A stretch of 64,000 bases of DNA, taken from positions 4,831 to 68,830 of the forward strand of contig VSNG01000018.1 in NCBI GenBank assembly GCA_009774175.1. Reading direction: 5' to 3'. The notes beneath the pieces were generated by a model. The model had not been told where the DNA came from and ran no database searches. It saw nothing but the letters and a program-made list of their open reading frames with translations. The stretch comes from Lachnospiraceae bacterium (GTDB taxonomy: Bacteria > Bacillota > Clostridia > Lachnospirales > Lachnospiraceae). Positions 44,830-53,702 of the stretch are shown in pieces. The position numbers and the translations under genes were made by a program. Numbering within the stretch: the stretch's first letter is position 1; each line of letters opens with the position of its first letter.

Positions 44830-46191
44830 ATGAAAAAAAGATTTCGCATTGACCTATCCACAACCCAGACTATTATGCTGAGCTTTCTGCTTGCCATTCT
44901 GGCCGGAAGCTTTTTCCTTGCCCTCCCCGGAAGTTCCGCAGACGGGCAGGCAGTTCCCTATGTAGACGCGCTGTTTACAGCGGCTACCTCCATCTGCGTG
45001 ACGGGGCTTGTTACGCTCCCTACCGTCACCACATGGAGCGTTTTCGGACAGATTGTCATTCTGATTCTGATCCAGATCGGCGGCCTCGGCATCATTACCA
45101 TCATGTCCGGTCTGATGATCAGCCTGCACCGCCGGATCGGCATGCGGGACAGACAGCTTATTCAGGACGCATTTAACCTGAATACCCTTTCCGGCATGGT
45201 TAAATTCATCAAAAAAGTACTGCTTGGCACCTTCATGGTAGAGGGCGTCGGCGCGCTTCTCTATATGACGGTATTTATACCGCAGTACGGTCTCCACGGC
45301 ATATGGATTTCCCTGTTTAACGCCGTATCCGCTTTCTGCAATGCGGGAATGGATATTCTTTCGGAAAACAGCCTGTGCGAATATGTACACAATCCTCTGG
45401 TCAATACCGTGACGGCCCTGCTGATTATCATGGGCGGCATCGGATATATTGTCTGGTGGGATGTGGTTCGGGTATGCAAAAATCTTAAAAAGCAGGGCTT
45501 AAAGTGTTTTCGCACCCTGACTCTGCACAGTAAAATCGCCCTTTTCATTACAGCGCTTCTCCTGCTTTCCGGCACAGCCGCCTTTTTTGTTTTCGAGTAT
45601 GATAATCCTCTTACCCTGGGCTCTTACTCTCTGCCCGAAAAAATACAGGCCGCCTTCTTTCAGTCCGTAACCACCAGAACCGCGGGATTTGCAACCGTTC
45701 CCCAGCAGAATCTGACAAACGCTTCCGCTTTTATTTCCATATTATTAATGTTTATCGGCGGCTCGCCGGTGGGAACGGCCGGGGGTATAAAAACCGTCAC
45801 CATCGCCGTCCTTTTTGTGGCGGCGTTTGCCACAATAAAAAATAAGGAAGACGCCGTTCTTTTCCAGCGCAGGATCTCCAAACAGGCCATCAACAAGGCT
45901 GTGGCCGTGGTATGCACTTCCTTTCTTATTTTATTTGCCTCCACGGTGCTCCTTGCCGCCATCACTGACGCTGCCGCTCTCGACATCGTTTACGAAACTG
46001 TCAGCGCCACGGCTACGGTAGGCCTGACAAGAGACCTGACGCCCAAACTAAATATGATGGGTAAAATCATTATTATAATAACCATGTATCTGGGCAGGGT
46101 CGGGCCCATCTCCCTGATGGTGGCCTTCCATACCAGAAAAGAAGACAGAAACATGATCAAAAATCCAACCGAGGAAATCAGTGTAGGCTGA
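44830..46191 (+). CDS. ktrB: Potassium uptake membrane subunit (KtrB/TrkH family)
   Basis: 453 residues, four M1-P-M2 repeats. The four selectivity-filter loops are visible with their glycines: SICVTGLVT, AFCNAGMDI, TTRTAGFAT and ATVGLTRDL. The last one ends with the usual less regular motif. The small size and the KtrA partner gene downstream (20-nt spacing past the stop) indicate the Ktr type, which takes up K+ driven by Na+ or proton gradients. Its vicinity to the Mrp operon fits a shared role in ion balance (inference). Confidence 0.92.
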   Translation: MKKRFRIDLSTTQTIMLSFLLAILAGSFFLALPGSSADGQAVPYVDALFTAATSICVTGLVTLPTVTTWSVFGQIVILILIQIGGLGIITIMSGLMISLHRRIGMRDRQLIQDAFNLNTLSGMVKFIKKVLLGTFMVEGVGALLYMTVFIPQYGLHGIWISLFNAVSAFCNAGMDILSENSLCEYVHNPLVNTVTALLIIMGGIGYIVWWDVVRVCKNLKKQGLKCFRTLTLHSKIALFITALLLLSGTAAFFVFEYDNPLTLGSYSLPEKIQAAFFQSVTTRTAGFATVPQQNLTNASAFISILLMFIGGSPVGTAGGIKTVTIAVLFVAAFATIKNKEDAVLFQRRISKQAINKAVAVVCTSFLILFASTVLLAAITDAAALDIVYETVSATATVGLTRDLTPKLNMMGKIIIIITMYLGRVGPISLMVAFHTRKEDRNMIKNPTEEISVG

Positions 46192-46223
46192 GAAAACTGA
46201 CCACACACAGAATGGAGATTATT

Positions 46224-46874
46224 ATGGGTATGAATCAATCTTATGCAGTATTTGGACTTGGCAGATACGGAAGGGCTGTGGCCAAGGAGCTTGCGGAAAG
46301 CGGCGCAGAAGTTCTCGCCGTGGATCTGGACGAAGATATCGTCAACGCCGCCAGCGTGGAAATTCCCTATTGCAAATGCGCGGATATCACTGAAGCCGAA
46401 GTAATCAAACGGCTTGGCATCGCCAACATCGACGTAGTGATTATCGCCATGGCCACCAATCTGGAGGCAAGCGTGCTGGCCACCATGCTATGCAAGGAAA
46501 TCGGCGTAAAAACCGTTATCGCGAAATGTTCCAGCGAAATGCACCGCAAAATTTTAAGTAAGGTGGGCGCAGACCGCGTCGTATTTCCCGAAAACGAATC
46601 CGGCATCCGGCTGGCCAAAAATCTGCTAAGCTCCGGCTTTGTCGATATTATGGATCTCTCAAACGACGTTTCCATGGTGGAGCTGTCCGTCAAACCGGAA
46701 TGGGAAGGAAAAACCCTGATTGAGTTAAACCTCAGAAAAAAATACTCCATAAACGTAGTGGCCATCATTGAGGACAAAAGCGTCCGCATTGATATCGATC
46801 CCGAAAAACCCCTACTGCATTCCATGCGGCTTATTGTGATTGCAGACAGGACGAAACTGACAAGGCTGGCCTGA
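46224..46874 (+). CDS. ktrA: Potassium uptake regulatory subunit (KtrA, RCK domain)
   Basis: 216 residues from ATG 46224 (GGAG 6 nt upstream; ATG 46212 is less well placed). The N-terminal RCK_N Rossmann fold has FGLGRYGRAVAKELAESGAEV and the acidic VDLDED that binds the ribose of ATP, ADP or NAD. RCK_C (~135-216) follows, the usual site for c-di-AMP. It gates KtrB on the cytoplasmic side. Confidence 0.92.
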   Translation: MGMNQSYAVFGLGRYGRAVAKELAESGAEVLAVDLDEDIVNAASVEIPYCKCADITEAEVIKRLGIANIDVVIIAMATNLEASVLATMLCKEIGVKTVIAKCSSEMHRKILSKVGADRVVFPENESGIRLAKNLLSSGFVDIMDLSNDVSMVELSVKPEWEGKTLIELNLRKKYSINVVAIIEDKSVRIDIDPEKPLLHSMRLIVIADRTKLTRLA

Positions 46875-46893
46875 CGCCAGCCTTTCTGCTTTC
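46862..46893 (+). terminator. Intrinsic terminator overlapping the ktrA stop codon
   Basis: AAGGCTGGC (46862-46870), loop CTGAC, GCCAGCCTT (46876-46884), then a T-rich TCTGCTTTCC. The stop codon is in the loop, so the terminator stem includes the last codons of ktrA. Confidence 0.7.
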
Positions 46894-46935
46894 CGCATCC
46901 CCATATCATTTCCTCTTTTCTCCCCTCGATTACAA

Positions 46936-47015
46936 TGTCACATCAAAATGTGACAGATGTCATAAAAAATTCATTACAAAGGACAGGTGCCTCCCAAAAA
47001 TAAATTGCTTATAAT
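46936..47015 (+). promoter_or_regulatory. Operator-like palindrome and promoter of the sugar importer operon
   Basis: TGTCACA-N6-TGTGACA (46936-46955) is a perfect inverted repeat followed by a partly overlapping TGACAGATGTCA. A TATAAT -10 sits at 47010-47015 with a poor -35, suggesting an activator-dependent promoter. The palindrome is centred ~76 nt before the expected start, a usual place for a CRP-class or response-regulator site. Which protein binds is unknown. Confidence 0.55.
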
Positions 47016-47050
47016 CAGATTATCATAAAAATTAAGGGAGGAAATGCAAG

Positions 47051-48106
47051 ATGAAGAAAAAAATTGTAAGCGCAGTTTTATGTACCGCAATGCTGGCAAC
47101 CGTATTAGCAGGCTGCGGCAAAGAGGCAGCTCCGGCGGCGACTGAGCCCGCGGCAGAGGCACCCGCAGCGGAAGCGGAAGCTCCTGCGGCAGAGCCGGAA
47201 GCAGAGGCGCCCGCAGCAGAGGCAGAGGCGGAAGCTCCGGCGGCCAAGGAAGGCGGCAGACTGATCGGCTATACCTGTATGGACGGCACCAATCCTTTCT
47301 TCGTAGCTCTGGAAGGCGCAATCAAAGAAGTAGTGGAAGCAAACGGCGATACCCTGATTTCCATGGATCCCGGTAATGACTCCAACACCCAGATCGACCA
47401 GATCGAGGATATGATTTCCAGAGGCGTTGATGTGATGTTCGTCAATCCGGTAGATGCGGACGGTATCATCCCGGCGCTTGATATGTTAAAGGACGCCGAC
47501 ATTCCGATGTTCGGTTTCGATACACAGGTTGGCGACATGAGCTACCTTGTTTCCTACGCAGGTTCCGATAACTACAACGCAGGTTACGTGTGCGGTAAGG
47601 ATCTGGCTGAAAAGTGCCCGGACGGCGGCGATATTCTGGTACTTGATTCCCCTACCATGCAGTCCGTAACAGACAGAACAGACGGTTTCCTTGCAGCTCT
47701 CGAGGAGTCCGGCGTGACCTTCAACGTAGTTGGACAGCAGGATGCGCAGGGTAACCAGCAGGTAGCCAACGAGAAGGCAACAGACCTTCTGACCGCAAGC
47801 CCTGATGTAATCGCAATCTTTGGCGGTAATGATCCTACAGCTCTCGGCGCATATGCAGCAGCGGATGCAGCGGGCGTATCCCCGATGATCTATGGCGTAG
47901 ACGGTTCTCCTGATATCAAGGCTCTGTTAAAGGATACCATGATTGAGGGAACAGGCGCTCAGTCCCCGATTTCCATCGGTCAGACCATCGCTGAGACCGC
48001 CTATCAGTGGCTGAACGGCGAAACTGTAGAAGAGTTTATTCCGATCGAAACATTCCTGATCACAGCAGACAATGTTGATGAGTTCGGAACAGACAGCTGG
48101 CAGTAA
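47051..48106 (+). CDS. Sugar-binding lipoprotein (RbsB/MglB-like)
   Basis: 351 residues. It has a lipoprotein signal (lipobox VLAGC) and a ~45-residue Glu/Ala/Pro-rich tether. A periplasmic binding protein type 1 fold follows (GYTCMDGTNPFFVALEGAIK, DVMFVNPVDADGIIPAL, AIFGGNDPTALGAYAA, YGVDGSPDIKALL). It delivers a pentose or hexose to the RbsAC-like transporter encoded next. The ribosome site is strong (AGGGAGG). The exact sugar cannot be read from sequence. Confidence 0.9.
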   Translation: MKKKIVSAVLCTAMLATVLAGCGKEAAPAATEPAAEAPAAEAEAPAAEPEAEAPAAEAEAEAPAAKEGGRLIGYTCMDGTNPFFVALEGAIKEVVEANGDTLISMDPGNDSNTQIDQIEDMISRGVDVMFVNPVDADGIIPALDMLKDADIPMFGFDTQVGDMSYLVSYAGSDNYNAGYVCGKDLAEKCPDGGDILVLDSPTMQSVTDRTDGFLAALEESGVTFNVVGQQDAQGNQQVANEKATDLLTASPDVIAIFGGNDPTALGAYAAADAAGVSPMIYGVDGSPDIKALLKDTMIEGTGAQSPISIGQTIAETAYQWLNGETVEEFIPIETFLITADNVDEFGTDSWQ

Positions 48107-48125
48107 ACAGATTGTCCTATAAATG

Positions 48126-48178
48126 AAAAAGGCCTTGTTCTCAAAGTGCGATACACTTGCGTAGAGCGAGGCCTTTTT
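48126..48178 (+). promoter_or_regulatory. Branched stem-loop between binding protein and ATPase genes
   Basis: AAAAAGGCCTTG (48126-48137) pairs with CGAGGCCTTTTT (48167-48178); AAGTG and CACTT pair inside. It ends in five T then AAAA. It would act as a partial terminator or RNA-processing stabiliser so that much more binding protein than transporter is made, as is common in such operons. Confidence 0.6.
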
Positions 48179-48202
48179 AAAATAGGCAGGAGGTGGTTAG
48201 AG

Positions 48203-49687
48203 ATGGGTGAGCAATATTTACTTGAAATGAAAGGAATCAGCAAATCGTTTCCGGGCGTGAAAGCATTAGATAATGTCAATCTTCAATTGCGCGCAGGTGA
48301 GGTTCACGCACTTCTGGGGGAAAACGGCGCCGGAAAATCCACGCTGATCAAGGTCCTTGGAGGCATTTATCATGCAGAAGAGGGAGAAATATATATCGAG
48401 GGACAGAAGGTTGATATTGACGGGGTTATATCCTCCCGCAGCGCCGGTGTGTCCATCGTGCATCAGGAGTTGGTTCTCGTGCCGTATATGACGGTTGCCG
48501 AAAATATTTTCCTGGGCAGGGAGATGGGCAGCAAGATGAACATCAAACGCAGGCAGATGACGGAGGAGGCGCAGAAGCTTCTGGATACCTACGAGATGAA
48601 CATCGATGCAGATATGTTGGTTGAGAAGTTGACGATCGCCCAACAGCAGATGGTAGAAATTGTGAAAGCAATTTCCTTTAATTCGAAGATACTGGTTATG
48701 GATGAGCCCACTTCCTCCATTTCAGACAAGGAGGTCGGATTCCTGTTTGAAACCATGCGGACACTGACGAAAAAGGGCGTGGGGATCATCTATATTTCCC
48801 ATAAAATGAGTGAGTTGGAAGAAATCTGTGACCGCGTCACGGTTATGCGTGACGGGCAGAGTGTAGGCACCAGAGTAGTCAAGGATACTAAGAAGGATGA
48901 TCTGATTGCGCTGATGGTCGGTCGTGAGCTGACCAACTACTATACAAGAGATTTTCAGAAGCCGGGAGAAGTACTCCTGAAATGTGAACATATTTCGGAC
49001 GGCAAAATGGTGAAAGACGCCAGTTTTGAGCTGCACAAAGGTGAAATCATCGGCTTTGCAGGTCTGGTTGGCGCCGGGCGCAGCGAGACAATGAAAGCGG
49101 TTTTCGGTCTGACTCCGGATATGAAAGGCACGGTCTATGTGGAAGGCCAGCAGGTACATATCAAATCCCCGATCGATGCCCTGAAGTACGGTATCGCACT
49201 GGTACCGGAGAGCCGGAAGGAGGAGGGCCTCTACCTGGTGCAGGATGTGCGGTATAATTCTACGATTGAAGTATTGGGACAGTTCATTAAAATGCTTCGT
49301 GTCGATGCAAAGAAAGAAGAAGATATCACACAGAAATATATTGATATGATGGCAACCAAAACGCCAAGTCAGCAGCAGATTATCGGTAACCTGTCGGGCG
49401 GCAATCAGCAGAAGGTCATGATTGGACGGTGGCTTGCCACGGATCCTAAAATACTGGTTCTGGATGAGCCTACCAGAGGTGTAGATGTAGGCGCAAAGGC
49501 AGAGATCTACGCGATTATGAATGAACTGGTTAAGCAGGGAATGTCTATCATTATGATTTCCTCTGAGCTGCCTGAGATCATCAACATGAGCGACCGCGTT
49601 TATGTGATGTACGACGGACATGTGACGGGATGTCTTGATCATGAGGACGTGACACAGGAAAAAATTATGCAGTTAGCTGCGAAGTAA
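48203..49687 (+). CDS. Sugar ABC transporter ATPase, double-domain (RbsA/MglA-like)
   Basis: 494 residues from ATG 48203 (AGGAGG upstream; the in-frame ATG at 48146 lies in the hairpin). The first nucleotide-binding domain has Walker A GENGAGKST and Walker B LVMDEPTSS. The second has the degenerate GLVGAGRSET, signature LSGGNQQKV and Walker B ILVLDEPTRG. This degenerate second Walker A is normal for the carbohydrate uptake type 2 family. Confidence 0.92.
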   Translation: MGEQYLLEMKGISKSFPGVKALDNVNLQLRAGEVHALLGENGAGKSTLIKVLGGIYHAEEGEIYIEGQKVDIDGVISSRSAGVSIVHQELVLVPYMTVAENIFLGREMGSKMNIKRRQMTEEAQKLLDTYEMNIDADMLVEKLTIAQQQMVEIVKAISFNSKILVMDEPTSSISDKEVGFLFETMRTLTKKGVGIIYISHKMSELEEICDRVTVMRDGQSVGTRVVKDTKKDDLIALMVGRELTNYYTRDFQKPGEVLLKCEHISDGKMVKDASFELHKGEIIGFAGLVGAGRSETMKAVFGLTPDMKGTVYVEGQQVHIKSPIDALKYGIALVPESRKEEGLYLVQDVRYNSTIEVLGQFIKMLRVDAKKEEDITQKYIDMMATKTPSQQQIIGNLSGGNQQKVMIGRWLATDPKILVLDEPTRGVDVGAKAEIYAIMNELVKQGMSIIMISSELPEIINMSDRVYVMYDGHVTGCLDHEDVTQEKIMQLAAK

Positions 49688-49706
49688 GCGTAAAGGAGGC
49701 ATTGAA

Positions 49707-50678
49707 ATGGCTGTTAGACTTAAAAATGGAGTAGTCAAGTATTTTAAAGATAATATAGGTATTATCATTGCGCTTTTGGCAATGTGTGTATTTCTTATCA
49801 TTTTCCCTACAACAAGATCTACTTTCCTGACGCAGAAGAACGTATTCAATATCCTGCGGCAGAACGCTTCCAACCTGTTCCTTGCAACAGGTATGACAAT
49901 GGTTATCATTCTGGGCGGCATCGATTTGTCGGTAGGTTCCGTTATTGCCCTGTCCGGCTGTGTAGCGGCAGGCTGCGTGGTGCATCTGGGTATGCCTGAG
50001 GCAGTTGCTTTCCTGATTGCTGTCGGCATCGGCGCACTGGTAGGCATGGCGAACGGTCTGGTAATCTGCAAGACAAATATCCCGCCTTTCATCGTGACAC
50101 TGGCATCCATGAATATCACAAAGGGTATCGCCCTCGTGTATACACAGGGTGCGCCTATCCGCTGTATGACGGATGGCTTCAAGTTCCCGGGGGCCGGTTA
50201 TGTGGGTCCGATTCCTACCCCCGTTATTCTGATGCTGATCATCTTTGTGATCGCGATACTCCTTGTCAACCGCACACACTTCGGACGCCATATTTACGCA
50301 GTGGGCGGCAATGCGCAGGCGGCAAGATTTTCCGGTATCAATGTAAGTAAAGTGAAATTTTTAGTACATACTTTTATTGGGGTTATGGCAGGTATCGCAG
50401 GTGTGGTTGTGGCTTCCCGTCTGTATTCCGGACAGCCTACGGCCGGTGACGGCGCTGAGATGGACGCCATCGCGGCAGTTGTAGTTGGCGGCACTTCCAT
50501 GAGCGGCGGTTCCGGGCGTCTGGGCGGCACATTGATCGGTGTGCTGATCATCGGCGTCCTGAACAATGGTTTGAACCTGATGGGCGTAGATTCCAACTGG
50601 CAGTATATTGTAAAAGGATTTGTTATCCTGCTTGCCGTTTACGTAGACTTTATTCGGAACAGAAAAGCCGGCAGATAA
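49707..50678 (+). CDS. Sugar ABC transporter permease (RbsC-like)
   Basis: 323 residues, 8-10 helices. Family motifs: NLFLATGMTMVIILGGIDLSVGS after the second helix region and GGNAQAARFSGINVSKVK. GGTSMSGGSGRLGGTLIG is the conserved glycine-rich stretch near the C-terminus. It forms the membrane homodimer of the importer. The gene begins 20 nt after the ATPase stop. Confidence 0.92.
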   Translation: MAVRLKNGVVKYFKDNIGIIIALLAMCVFLIIFPTTRSTFLTQKNVFNILRQNASNLFLATGMTMVIILGGIDLSVGSVIALSGCVAAGCVVHLGMPEAVAFLIAVGIGALVGMANGLVICKTNIPPFIVTLASMNITKGIALVYTQGAPIRCMTDGFKFPGAGYVGPIPTPVILMLIIFVIAILLVNRTHFGRHIYAVGGNAQAARFSGINVSKVKFLVHTFIGVMAGIAGVVVASRLYSGQPTAGDGAEMDAIAAVVVGGTSMSGGSGRLGGTLIGVLIIGVLNNGLNLMGVDSNWQYIVKGFVILLAVYVDFIRNRKAGR

Positions 50679-50706
50679 TATGGCTGCTTATGACGAGCAA
50701 CGAAAG

Positions 50707-50729
50707 CTCGGGGTGCTTCGCACCCCGAG
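50707..50729. other. Stable hairpin between the permease and second binding-protein gene
   Basis: CTCGGGGTGC (50707-50716) and GCACCCCGAG (50720-50729), a perfect 10-bp stem with a 3-base loop and no following T run. Likely to shield upstream mRNA or weaken transcription into the sensing genes; it does not look like a full terminator. Confidence 0.6.
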
Positions 50730-50770
50730 TCTGCTTATACCTGAAATTGAACAGGAGAAGGAAAAAGAAA

Positions 50771-51715
50771 ATGAAGCGTTATGTATTGGCAGCGGGGCTT
50801 GTATTTCTTATAATAATTGTGACAAGATGTTCTTTTGTGGATTCATCGGAGGAACCGAATGCTCCGCGCGTGTTTGGCGCCACATATATGACCAGGAACA
50901 ATCCCTATTTCGATGTGTTAAACGATGCGATCGCCCAGACCATAGAGGGAAACGGGGATATCCTGATTTCACGGGATCCCTGTCAGGATCAGGAAAAGCA
51001 GAACGGACAGATTCTGGAAATGATCGACGAGGGGATCGAGGTCCTGTTCTTAAACCCGGTCGACTGGGTGACTGTGCGCCCGGCACTGGAGGCATGCCGA
51101 AAGGCCGGTGTGGTGGTCATCAATATTGATACGGTGGTACAGGACAGAGAGTATGTGACGTCCATTATAGAGACGGACAACTATCAGGCAGGCGTCCTGT
51201 GCGCGCAGGATATGATGCGTCGGGTGGACGAGGCCAGGATCGTCGTAATCGACAGTCCGGGACAGACCTCCATCATTAACAGAATCGATGGATTTCTGGA
51301 TACCATAAAAGGCAATGACAATTATCGGGTGGTCTATACGGGAACCAGCCGCGGCGAATTTGAGATTGCAGCGGAGGCCATGCAGGAGGTTCTGGAACAG
51401 GGAATCGACTTTAACGTGGTGCTTGGCGGGAATGACCCGACGGCGCTTGGCGCCCTTGCAGCCCTGCAGCAATACCGCAAAGAAGACGGCGTCCTAATTT
51501 ATGGCATCGACGGTTCACCCGATTTCAAAGGAATGCTGAAATTGGGCTATGTGACGGGAACCAGCGCCCAAAGCCCGGAGACAATCGGGAGAGTGGCGGC
51601 CGATATCGCTTACGATTATCTGAACGGGGAAGAAGTCCCCGAATACTTAAGTATTGAGCCCTATATGATCACCGGAGAGAATTTAGACGAGTATGAAGTA
51701 AACGGCTGGCAATAG
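50771..51715 (+). CDS. Second RbsB-like binding protein, paralogue linked to a two-component system
   Basis: 314 residues from ATG 50771. It has a hydrophobic N-terminal segment (YVLAAGLVFLIIIVTRC; not a convincing lipobox because of Arg next to Cys), then a type 1 binding fold. The C-terminal half aligns closely with the upstream protein (VVLGGNDPTALGALAA, YGIDGSPDFKGML, GTSAQSPETIGR against AIFGGNDPTALGAYAA, YGVDGSPDIKALL, GTGAQSPISIGQ). Encoded between the permease and the kinase, it probably binds the same sugar and signals to the kinase. Confidence 0.85.
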   Translation: MKRYVLAAGLVFLIIIVTRCSFVDSSEEPNAPRVFGATYMTRNNPYFDVLNDAIAQTIEGNGDILISRDPCQDQEKQNGQILEMIDEGIEVLFLNPVDWVTVRPALEACRKAGVVVINIDTVVQDREYVTSIIETDNYQAGVLCAQDMMRRVDEARIVVIDSPGQTSIINRIDGFLDTIKGNDNYRVVYTGTSRGEFEIAAEAMQEVLEQGIDFNVVLGGNDPTALGALAALQQYRKEDGVLIYGIDGSPDFKGMLKLGYVTGTSAQSPETIGRVAADIAYDYLNGEEVPEYLSIEPYMITGENLDEYEVNGWQ

Positions 51716-51724
51716 AGGTAATCT

Positions 51725-53023
51725 ATGAGAGAGAAGAAAGAATATTATACAGGAATGTTCCAGTGGGCCATGCTGTTTTTAAACTGCACGGCAGTGGTAT
51801 TCATCTGTACCTTTATCTATGTGACAACAAACCGGATCAGGGCGCACTATGACGCGAGAAATTTTCTGGGAAATGTCATGACAATACCGGACAATCCCCG
51901 CATCAACCTGCTGCTATGTCTGCTTCTTCTCGTAATGCTTGTAATTAATTTTATCATCCGCCATTTTTTACAGACGCGGCATGTAAAAGGCGCGGCGATT
52001 TCCCTTGTTGCGGAACTCCTCATCTGCGTAGCGATCATATACCGCCTGGATTTTAATTATAACGGCCTCCTTCTCCTTGTATTTGCAAATGTGATTGCTT
52101 ATATTAAGGACAGCAAGGCAAAGATGGGATTTCTCCTGCTTGCAATCGGCGGTTATCTGCTGGCGGACTATGAACTCTTGTCCATCTATATGCCATTATT
52201 CAATATGTCGGATTATGTGAGATACTATACCTTTACGAGCCAGCAGTGGCTCTCCTGTATTTGGAATACCATGATATCCCTGAATATCATCATGTTTATC
52301 AGCTACTGCTTTTCCGTGATCAATATCCAGAGAGGAACGATCGAAGAAGTCAATAAACTGTACCATGATCTTCAAAATGCCAACGAACAGCTTTCGGAGT
52401 ATGCCGACATGGCGGAAAAAATGGCGCAGACCAATGAGCGGAACAGGATCGCCAGGGAAATCCACGATACCCTTGGCCATCGGCTGACCGGTATCATTGC
52501 CGGACTGGACGCCTGCCTTGCCCTGGCTGACGTTGCTCCTCAGGAGGTGAAAAAGCAGCTGGGTGTTCTTGCAGATGTGAGCCGGGAAGGCATCAAGGAG
52601 GTGCGCCGTTCCGTGAGCGAGCTGCGGCCTGACGCTGTGGAAAAGCTTAGTCTGAATGCGGCAATCCGCAAGATGGTGACGGATATGGGAAAGGTAACCG
52701 ACACACAGATTTACTTCGACGCAGGCGGAGAAAAACTTGAATTTGGAGATGATGAGTCGAACATTATTTATCGTGTTATTCAGGAGAGCATAACAAATGC
52801 GGTCCGCCACGGACACGCGGGGCAGATCTGGGTCAGTCTGAAACGAATAGACGGGGAAGTCCTTTTGGAAATCAGGGATGACGGAATCGGATGCAAAGAA
52901 TTAAATAGCGGTTTCGGCACCAGACATATGAAAGAAAGAATTGAAATGCTCGGAGGTACGATTGCTTTTGACGGGCAGAAGGGGTTCACGGTAACCGCAC
53001 ACATACCGATTCGCTGGGGGTAG
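51725..53023 (+). CDS. Membrane histidine kinase, NarL/LuxR-class (HisKA_3)
   Basis: 432 residues. The N-terminal ~205 contain about six to seven helices. A short coiled coil (residues ~210-235, NKLYHDLQNANEQLSEYADM) and the HisKA_3 motif RIAREIHDTLGHRLTGI, with the phosphorylated His, follow. A HATPase domain completes it (IIYRVIQESITNAVRHGHA, DDGIGC, GTRHMKERIEMLGG). It is paired with the response regulator four nt downstream. It starts nine bases after the stop of the paralogous binding protein. Confidence 0.9.
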   Translation: MREKKEYYTGMFQWAMLFLNCTAVVFICTFIYVTTNRIRAHYDARNFLGNVMTIPDNPRINLLLCLLLLVMLVINFIIRHFLQTRHVKGAAISLVAELLICVAIIYRLDFNYNGLLLLVFANVIAYIKDSKAKMGFLLLAIGGYLLADYELLSIYMPLFNMSDYVRYYTFTSQQWLSCIWNTMISLNIIMFISYCFSVINIQRGTIEEVNKLYHDLQNANEQLSEYADMAEKMAQTNERNRIAREIHDTLGHRLTGIIAGLDACLALADVAPQEVKKQLGVLADVSREGIKEVRRSVSELRPDAVEKLSLNAAIRKMVTDMGKVTDTQIYFDAGGEKLEFGDDESNIIYRVIQESITNAVRHGHAGQIWVSLKRIDGEVLLEIRDDGIGCKELNSGFGTRHMKERIEMLGGTIAFDGQKGFTVTAHIPIRWG

Positions 53024-53027
53024 ACAC

Positions 53028-53702
53028 ATGATTAGAGTATTAGTGGCAGACGATCAGGAGCTGATCCGTCAAAGCCTGCAAATCGTATTAAACAGCAAAG
53101 AGGGAATCGAAGTCTGCGATGTGGCCACGAACGGCCAGGAAGTGATCCAGTGCGTGCGCAGACAGAAACCGGACGTCATATTGATGGACATCCGTATGCC
53201 AAAAATGGACGGCGTACAGTGCACAAAAATCATCAAAGAGAATTATCCACAGATCAAGATCATCATTCTGACAACTTTCGATGATGATGAATATGTATAT
53301 AACGCGCTTAAATATGGGGCCAGCGGCTATCTGTTAAAGGGTGTTTCCATGGACGAGCTTGAAAATGCCGTCAGAACTGTGTACAACGGCCGCGCCATGA
53401 TCAATCCCGATATCGCGGCCAAGGTGCTCACCCTATTTTCCAGAATGGCGCGCGCCGACTACACGATTCAGGTAGGAAAGAAAGGTGTGGAGGAGCTGAC
53501 CAGAACCGAATGGAAAATTATTGAGCAGGTGGGAACAGGCGCCGCCAACAAGGAAATTGCAGAAACCTTAAATCTATCTGACGGAACCGTAAGAAACTAT
53601 CTGAGCACGATCCTGAATAAATTAGAACTTCGCGACCGTACCCAGCTTGCGATCTGGGCCGTCCAGACCAATGTGGCCTCTTATATGAAGGATGATGAGT
53701 GA
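53028..53702 (+). CDS. Response regulator, NarL/LuxR type
   Basis: 224 residues. Receiver domain with phospho-acceptor Asp in DVILMDIRMPKMDGVQ, Thr in ILTTFDDDE and Lys in YLLKGVSMDEL. A C-terminal LuxR helix-turn-helix follows (LTRTEWKIIEQVGTGAANKEIAETL, then LSDGTVRNYLSTILNKL). Probable target: the promoter region at ~46.94-47.02 kb with its inverted repeat (inference). Confidence 0.92.
   Translation: MIRVLVADDQELIRQSLQIVLNSKEGIEVCDVATNGQEVIQCVRRQKPDVILMDIRMPKMDGVQCTKIIKENYPQIKIIILTTFDDDEYVYNALKYGASGYLLKGVSMDELENAVRTVYNGRAMINPDIAAKVLTLFSRMARADYTIQVGKKGVEELTRTEWKIIEQVGTGAANKEIAETLNLSDGTVRNYLSTILNKLELRDRTQLAIWAVQTNVASYMKDDE

Noticed and set aside
50690..50770. Upstream start of the second RbsB-like protein
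   Set aside because: It would translate the 10-bp hairpin, and the resulting N-terminus blocks a normal signal segment; ATG 50771 has a good Shine-Dalgarno region.
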